From: Gemmatimonadota bacterium
Lineage (GTDB): Bacteria > Gemmatimonadota > Gemmatimonadetes > Gemmatimonadales > Gemmatimonadaceae
Reading direction: 5' to 3'
Assembly: GCA_027307165.1 (NCBI GenBank)
Contig: DAHUXM010000028.1
Coordinates: forward strand, 62,001 to 126,000
DNA length: 64,000 bases
The notes under the pieces were generated by a model. The model was given only the letters and a program-made list of their open reading frames with translations. It was not told the origin of the DNA and did no database searches. The position numbers and the translations under genes are program-made. This document shows, piece after piece, positions 63,636 to 64,000 of the stretch; the stretch's first letter is position 1; each line of letters begins with the position of its first letter.

Positions 63636-63968
63636 TCAGTCGAGATCAAACGCCACGAGCAGGGCGGCGTTCAGCTCAGCCACCTTGGGCCGTGCGAGCG
63701 AGCCCACGTAGTGAGTCAGAGCGGATTTCGGCACGAGGAGAAGTTGGTCGCAGTTGACGACCGATTCGTGTTTCAAGCCTTCGCTAATCCCGACCGCAAC
63801 TTCGGTGGACCGCCCATCTTCGTTCGTGTTGATCGCAGCGCAAACTACCTTGTCTGCCTTCGAGTCGCAGAGCGTTTGCCGACTCACAACTACGACGCAC
63901 CGTGCACGCTTGGGATCGTTTCCGGGCGCAGGTGAAACACGGTAAATCTCGCCTCGGGTCAGACTCAC
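63636..63968 (-). CDS. MazF/PemK-family mRNA endonuclease toxin
   Basis: A 110-residue toxin of the MazF/PemK/Kid type. It opens SLTRGEIYRVSPAPGNDPKRARCVVVVSRQ, and the core RPxVVVS and NCDQLLLVPKSAL are typical, with Arg and Thr/Ser catalytic residues in the expected places. It cuts single-stranded mRNA at short sequences. The GTG at 63968 overlaps the stop of an upstream gene (GTGA), the usual antitoxin-toxin layout. Only the last residues of the antitoxin fall inside the window. Confidence 0.9.
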   Translation of the reverse strand: MSLTRGEIYRVSPAPGNDPKRARCVVVVSRQTLCDSKADKVVCAAINTNEDGRSTEVAVGISEGLKHESVVNCDQLLLVPKSALTHYVGSLARPKVAELNAALLVAFDLD

Positions 63969-64000
63969 TCGGGCCAGGATTGGAGACTTAAGAGGTCGTC
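63965..64000 (-). CDS. Antitoxin, C-terminal end (rest outside window)
   Basis: The last 11 codons of an open frame (DDLLSLQSWPE) and its TGA overlap the MazF GTG by three bases. The overlap and order fit a type II antitoxin. The family cannot be told from this fragment. Confidence 0.55.
   Translation of the reverse strand, partial: DDLLSLQSWPE

Overview
The window is GC-rich, tightly packed bacterial chromosome with about 61 protein genes, one tRNA-like gene, and no insertion sequences, phage genes or CRISPR arrays that I can see. The cell is Gram-negative: it encodes an outer-membrane assembly pair (TamA/BamA-like and TamB), MsbA, an LpxL-type acyltransferase, Lgt and outer-membrane barrels. 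A PorX-like response regulator with a PglZ domain, many GTG/TTG starts, weak Shine-Dalgarno sequences and this gene mix suggest Gemmatimonadota or a close FCB-group relative. The phylum is an inference and no marker here proves it.

Region by region. 1-3.9 kb (+): two tandem small membrane/coiled-coil paralogues, an NtrC-type regulator fused in frame to an outer-membrane barrel, and a DUF4390-like exported protein. 3.9-13 kb (-): an aminotransferase, hydroxypyruvate/glyoxylate reductase and glycerate kinase set (serine or glyoxylate carbon to 2-phosphoglycerate), an HNH protein, IlvE, an amidohydrolase and PBP1A. 13.1-14.4 kb (+): TyrS. 14.6-25.6 kb (-): one long envelope operon, with a PorX-like regulator, MsbA, four glycosyltransferases, a lipid A-type acyltransferase, a lone DppC permease, Hsp15, a thioesterase and periplasmic MsrA. 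25.7-30.4 kb (+): YebC, RuvC, RuvA, an aminotransferase and RuvB, closed by a strong hairpin terminator. An odd tRNA-Leu-like gene lies opposite.

30.8-40.5 kb (+): a housekeeping run of QueA, Tgt, YajC, Def, Fmt, RsmB, a PASTA protein, Rpe, a TlpA-like thioredoxin, TsaD and Lgt. 40.6-42.8 kb (-): CYTH, HAD phosphatase and EamA exporter. 42.8 kb (+): a DUF6941-like protein.

43.5-51.1 kb (+) is the most unusual part. Six genes with overlapping or nearly touching ends encode a free-standing carrier protein, an acyl-CoA dehydrogenase-like flavoprotein without the usual catalytic Glu, a class II synthetase-like amino acid:carrier-protein ligase (Zn ligands Cys133/Glu176/Cys279), a DUF1839 protein, a GH2 beta-mannosidase-like enzyme, and a double alpha/beta hydrolase with a Cys nucleophile in its second half. 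Together they look like a pathway that activates an amino acid, loads it on a carrier protein, oxidises it and transfers or releases it. The product is unknown.

51.1-60.6 kb (-): a TamA-TamB operon continuing into a lipid kinase, a Fis/AAA+ regulator lacking the sigma54 loop, a zinc-ribbon protein and an NlpC/P60 peptidase. 60.6-63.6 kb (+): an oligopeptide-binding protein, DppB permease and RidA; the matching DppC type lies 44 kb away. The window ends in a MazF toxin and the tail of its antitoxin.
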